Origin: JAUILA01 sp964563925
GTDB lineage: Bacteria > Bacteroidota > Bacteroidia > Cytophagales > Cyclobacteriaceae
NCBI GenBank assembly: GCA_964563925.1
Contig: CAZLZD010000030.1
Coordinates: forward strand, 1-53,722
Direction of reading: 5' to 3'
DNA length: 53,722 nt
The notes under the pieces are model-generated. The model had not been told where the DNA came from and made no database searches. It saw only the letters and a program-made list of their open reading frames with translations. Of this stretch, positions 51,223 to 53,722 are shown one piece after another (the stretch's first letter is position 1; every line of letters begins with the position of its first letter). The position numbers and the translations under genes are program-made.

Positions 51223-52728
51223 ATGAACGATCTTTCAGAAAAGACCTTTATGGGCCATCCCCGCGGATTGGCCACCCTGTTCTTCACCGAGATGTGGGAA
51301 CGATTCAGTTATTACGGGATGCGTGCCATCCTGATTCTCTACATGACCGAGGAGATTGTTAACGGAGGAATGGGAATTGATGACGATAACGGGGCAGCCA
51401 TCTACGGACTTTACACCATGTTTGTGTATCTGCTCGCGTTGCCTGGAGGCTGGCTGGCCGACCGGCTCTACGGATTGCAGAAGGCGGTCTGGATTGGCGG
51501 GATAGTCATTGCCCTGGGGCATTTCTCCATGGCCATTCCACTAGATGAGACGTTCTTTTTGGGGTTGGTGCTGATCGTGTTGGGCACCGGATTACTTAAG
51601 CCAAATATAAGCAGTATCGTTGGGGGCTTATATCCATTGAAGGATTCTGCCCGGCGGGACGCAGGATTCTCCATATTTTACATGGGAATAAACATAGGCG
51701 CATTTATCGCCCCGCTGATTGTCGGGTACCTTGCGGAAAAGATTGGCTGGCACTGGGGCTTTGGTGCAGCAGGTGTGGGCATGCTGTTCGGGGTGATACA
51801 GTATCGCATGACCCAGGGCTACCTGGGATCAGTTGGCGCAGCACCTGAGCCGGTAGGCAGTGAGGAAGAAGATAAAATCTCGCGAAGAAAAATTTCAATG
51901 GGGGTAATTGTATTTCTGATTGCGCTGGCCTTGTTTATCCTGGTGGTAATGCTGGGATTCGTAACTATTGATCCGGTCGTCATTGCAAGTTATTCAGCGA
52001 TCACAATCCTTTCCCTGGTAGCAATTTACTTCCTGTACGTTTTCTTTTTCGTGCCACTGACAGGCGATGAGAAGAAAAAGATAGGGGTTATTGCCATACT
52101 CTTCGTTTTCAGTGCCGTCTTTTGGTCTGGTTTTGAACAAGCCGGTTCATCACTGAACCTGTTTGCCGACCGGTACACCGATAAGAATATTCTGGGATGG
52201 GAAATGCCGACAAGTTGGTTACAGTCTGTGAATCCCATATTCATTATTTTACTTTCTCCTTTCTTCGGAGCCCTGTGGATTAATCTGGCAAGGCGAAATA
52301 TGCAACCTTATACACCTGTAAAGTTTGCCCTGGGACTAATTTTCCTGGGCGTCGGATTTGGTGTAATGGCACTTGCCTCCTGGTATGTGATAAACCAGGG
52401 AGATGTCTTGCCCACCTGGCTTATTCTCACCTATCTGTTTCATACCACCGGTGAATTGTGTCTAAGCCCAGTCGGACTCAGTGCCGTTACAAAACTGGCA
52501 CCGAAGAAGCTGGTGGGACAGATGATGGGTATCTGGTTTATGTCTATTGCACTTGGTAACCTGGTCGCAGGTCTGGTAGCCGGAGAAATTAATGAAGAAG
52601 AGATCGCCGCCAATCCTGATCAGTTGCCTGATTTGTTTACAAATATCACCACATTCACCGTTGTGGCCGGAGTGGTAATGCTCATCCTTTACAAGCCGAT
52701 CAAGAAGTTGATGGGGGAGATACACTAG
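51223..52728 (+). CDS. Proton-dependent oligopeptide transporter (POT/PTR2, MFS)
   Basis: A 501-residue MFS carrier for di- and tripeptides. It opens with GHPRGLATLFFTEMWERFSYYGMRA, bearing the ExxERFxYYG motif (EMWERFSYYG) for proton coupling and peptide binding. It continues with GGWLADRLYG, GLLKPNISSIVGGLY and FSIFYMGINIGAFI, the PTR2 signature. In the second half FWSGFEQAGSSLNLFAD and TGELCLSPVGLS are conserved. About 12-14 membrane helices. It forms a two-gene unit with the OPT transporter. A GACTAA hexamer array begins 3 nt after its stop. Confidence 0.94.
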   Translation: MNDLSEKTFMGHPRGLATLFFTEMWERFSYYGMRAILILYMTEEIVNGGMGIDDDNGAAIYGLYTMFVYLLALPGGWLADRLYGLQKAVWIGGIVIALGHFSMAIPLDETFFLGLVLIVLGTGLLKPNISSIVGGLYPLKDSARRDAGFSIFYMGINIGAFIAPLIVGYLAEKIGWHWGFGAAGVGMLFGVIQYRMTQGYLGSVGAAPEPVGSEEEDKISRRKISMGVIVFLIALALFILVVMLGFVTIDPVVIASYSAITILSLVAIYFLYVFFFVPLTGDEKKKIGVIAILFVFSAVFWSGFEQAGSSLNLFADRYTDKNILGWEMPTSWLQSVNPIFIILLSPFFGALWINLARRNMQPYTPVKFALGLIFLGVGFGVMALASWYVINQGDVLPTWLILTYLFHTTGELCLSPVGLSAVTKLAPKKLVGQMMGIWFMSIALGNLVAGLVAGEINEEEIAANPDQLPDLFTNITTFTVVAGVVMLILYKPIKKLMGEIH

Positions 52729-52731
52729 GGA

Positions 52732-52758
52732 GACTAAGACTAAGACTAAGACTAAGAC
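52732..52758. repeat. Hexamer tandem array (GACTAA x4.5)
   Basis: GACTAA repeats follow GGGA right after the TAG stop of the POT gene; in that frame each unit reads Asp-stop. The opposite strand of the array at 10139-10165 begins with the same GGGAGACTA leader. Confidence 0.88.
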
Positions 52759-52763
52759 CATTG

Positions 52764-52785
52764 TCCCCGGGCCTGGACCCGGGGA
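52764..52785. repeat. Strong 8-bp palindrome
   Basis: TCCCCGGG and CCCGGGGA flank a 6-nt loop, framed by CATTG and CAATG. It could fold in RNA or DNA but lacks a T-tract, so it is not a typical intrinsic terminator for the POT gene. Confidence 0.7.
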
Positions 52786-52813
52786 TCTCGCAATGACCGA
52801 GAGCACTCACGTC

Positions 52814-52986
52814 CGTCATCCTGATAAATATCCGGTCCCGGGCTTGACCCGGGATCATCCGGATTCGAATCAGGAACTATGATCATCACAGGTACCGGGG
52901 CGGCTCCGGCATGCGCCGGAGACTGCCCGGCATGACGATTTGTGTTATCCTGCCCGGGCCGCCTCCCGGAGGGCAGCCATGACGAA
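52814..52986. repeat. Hairpin-rich intergenic repeat element, copy C1
   Basis: It starts CGTCATCCTGATAAATATCC. Internal hairpins are TCCCGGG/CCCGGGA and CTCCGGC/GCCGGAG with an ATGC loop; ATGACG words close the modules. It is identical to copy C2 for 163 bp, then differs at 2 of 10 positions. The left half matches element A at 10014. Confidence 0.88.
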
Positions 52987-52999
52987 AACCTGCCACGTA

Positions 53000-53172
53000 C
53001 GTCATCCTGATAAATATCCGGTCCCGGGCTTGACCCGGGATCATCCGGATTCGAATCAGGAACTATGATCATCACAGGTACCGGGGCGGCTCCGGCATGC
53101 GCCGGAGACTGCCCGGCATGACGATTTGTGTTATCCTGCCCGGGCCGCCTCCCGGAGGGCAGGTATGACGAA
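53000..53172. repeat. Hairpin-rich intergenic repeat element, copy C2
   Basis: Direct repeat of C1 at a period of 186 bp. The near-perfect identity points to a recent tandem duplication. Confidence 0.88.
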
Positions 53173-53190
53173 GTATTTGATACGTTTGCC

Positions 53191-53706
53191 TTAGCGGTTG
53201 ATTAAATCAATTATCTCAGAATCAAACGGTTTTGTTCCGGATTTGAAAAATCCCACAATTTGCCCCTCTTCATCGATCATGTACTTACAAAAATTCCACG
53301 AAGGAGCTTTGTCATTTGTGCCATTCAATTCTTTTGTTGACAGCCATCGGTAGAGAGGGTGTTGGTTTTCACCTTTCACATCAATTTTTGCGAACATCTG
53401 AAACGTCACCCCGTAGTTGGCTTTGCAGAACTCGGCAATTTCCAGATTTGTACCTGGCTCTTGTCCCATAAAATTATTTGATGGGAAGCCAAGAATCGTG
53501 ATCTTATCACCATATTCCTCATGAAGTCGTTGTAAATCTTCATATTGGGGTGTGAATCCGCATTTAGATGCTGTATTAACGATTAATAATTTTTTACCTC
53601 TGTACTGGGCAAAATCGATGGTTGCCCCGGAGATTGATTCCATTTTAAAATCGTAGATAGAGGATGGATTCATAAAATTAGTCAGGATTAGAATGAGTAA
53701 AAGCAT
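53191..53706 (-). CDS. Glutathione peroxidase-family (thioredoxin-type) peroxidase
   Basis: A 171-residue GPx-fold peroxidase reducing hydroperoxides. The active-site block NTASKCGFTPQY has catalytic Cys49 in place of selenocysteine; ILGFPSNNFMGQEPG and WNFCKYMIDEEGQIVGFF are the second and third family blocks. The N-terminus (LLLILILTNF) is hydrophobic and may be a signal peptide. The frame stays open to the window edge, so a longer N-terminus cannot be ruled out. A thiol cofactor is not determined by the sequence; most bacterial members use thioredoxin. Confidence 0.9.
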   Translation of the reverse strand: MLLLILILTNFMNPSSIYDFKMESISGATIDFAQYRGKKLLIVNTASKCGFTPQYEDLQRLHEEYGDKITILGFPSNNFMGQEPGTNLEIAEFCKANYGVTFQMFAKIDVKGENQHPLYRWLSTKELNGTNDKAPSWNFCKYMIDEEGQIVGFFKSGTKPFDSEIIDLINR

Positions 53707-53722
53707 ATTGGTAATATTCGTT

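Larger units (their letters stand above)
52729..53190. other. Gene-free region filled by repeat elements
   Basis: The 462-bp gap between the POT transporter and glutathione peroxidase contains a hexamer array, a strong isolated palindrome and a tandemly duplicated CGTCATCC element. No coding sequence or RNA gene is apparent; the minus-strand frame repeated across the duplication is an artefact of it. Confidence 0.8.

Noticed and set aside
52752..53075. 107-codon minus-strand frame in the C1/C2 repeats
   Set aside because: It reads through a duplicated non-coding element and repeats the same peptide segment; no family resemblance.

Overview
The window looks like a stretch of Bacteroidota chromosome from an aerobic heterotroph of roughly 50% GC. 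Reasons: several genes have a TAnnTTTG-type -7 box instead of an E. coli-type -10; clear Shine-Dalgarno sequences are mostly absent; and the gene content fits, with PPK1, a short MetH homocysteine-binding protein, Mpl, a CNT nucleoside transporter, OPT and POT peptide transporters, secreted DUF1573 and MORN-variant proteins, and tryptophan and tyrosine oxidation. I cannot place it below phylum with confidence. About 49 protein genes and one tRNA can be supported. Almost all are ordinary core or near-core genes; there is no prophage, transposase, CRISPR array or defence island.

Layout. 0.1-9.9 kb: DUF892 protein, tRNA-Arg(TCG) with a duplicated 3' end and terminator, sucC, lolD, mtaB, a peroxiredoxin, a phosphohexomutase, HPPD, a conserved hypothetical gene and trpS. 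10-17.3 kb: a palindromic repeat element, a DUF1573 protein, divergent glutaryl-CoA dehydrogenase and tryptophan 2,3-dioxygenase, a 14-repeat MORN-like protein with a probable outer-membrane domain, a flavoprotein and a CoA-binding protein. 17.5-23.7 kb: gyrB-ppk1 facing ppx, then an isolated homocysteine-binding MetH module. 23.7-30.6 kb: otsAB (trehalose synthesis) converging on a four-gene operon pfkA-NAGK/BadF-ROK-GH15 that probably breaks trehalose down and feeds glucose into glycolysis. 30.7-38.6 kb: mostly minus-strand genes (mgsA, a VWA protein, peroxiredoxin, M23 peptidase, FAH-family hydrolase, exonuclease, mpl) and one plus-strand M48 lipoprotein. 38.6-38.9 kb: an intergenic region with a cluster of DnaA-box-like sequences. 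38.9-53.7 kb: mostly plus-strand genes (dnaB, two small paralogous secreted proteins, a zinc-lacking MDR oxidoreductase, etfB-etfA, a DUF151 protein, nupC, an OPT and a POT transporter) with pckA, a TPR protein and a glutathione peroxidase on the minus strand.

How the genes fit together: central carbon metabolism dominates (SucC, PfkA, MgsA, PckA, phosphohexomutase, trehalose and glucose steps). Amino-acid oxidation (TDO, GCDH, HPPD) would deliver electrons through EtfAB. Polyphosphate synthesis and breakdown sit back to back, and peptide uptake is paired (OPT and POT).

The most noteworthy non-coding features are: (1) the DnaA-box cluster between mpl and dnaB, a candidate replication origin or DnaA-controlled promoter; (2) a family of hairpin-rich intergenic elements bounded by CGTCATCC and ATGACG at 10.0, 47.0 and 52.8 kb, two of them next to related hexamer arrays and one internally expanded; (3) tandem duplications that copy the 3' ends and stop codons of genes (sucC, otsAB/GH15); (4) a 77-bp repeat carrying the tRNA-Arg 3' end; and (5) -7 promoter boxes only 4-7 nt from start codons, suggesting leaderless mRNAs. 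I did not find a clearly new multi-gene system; the candidates above are the best leads.
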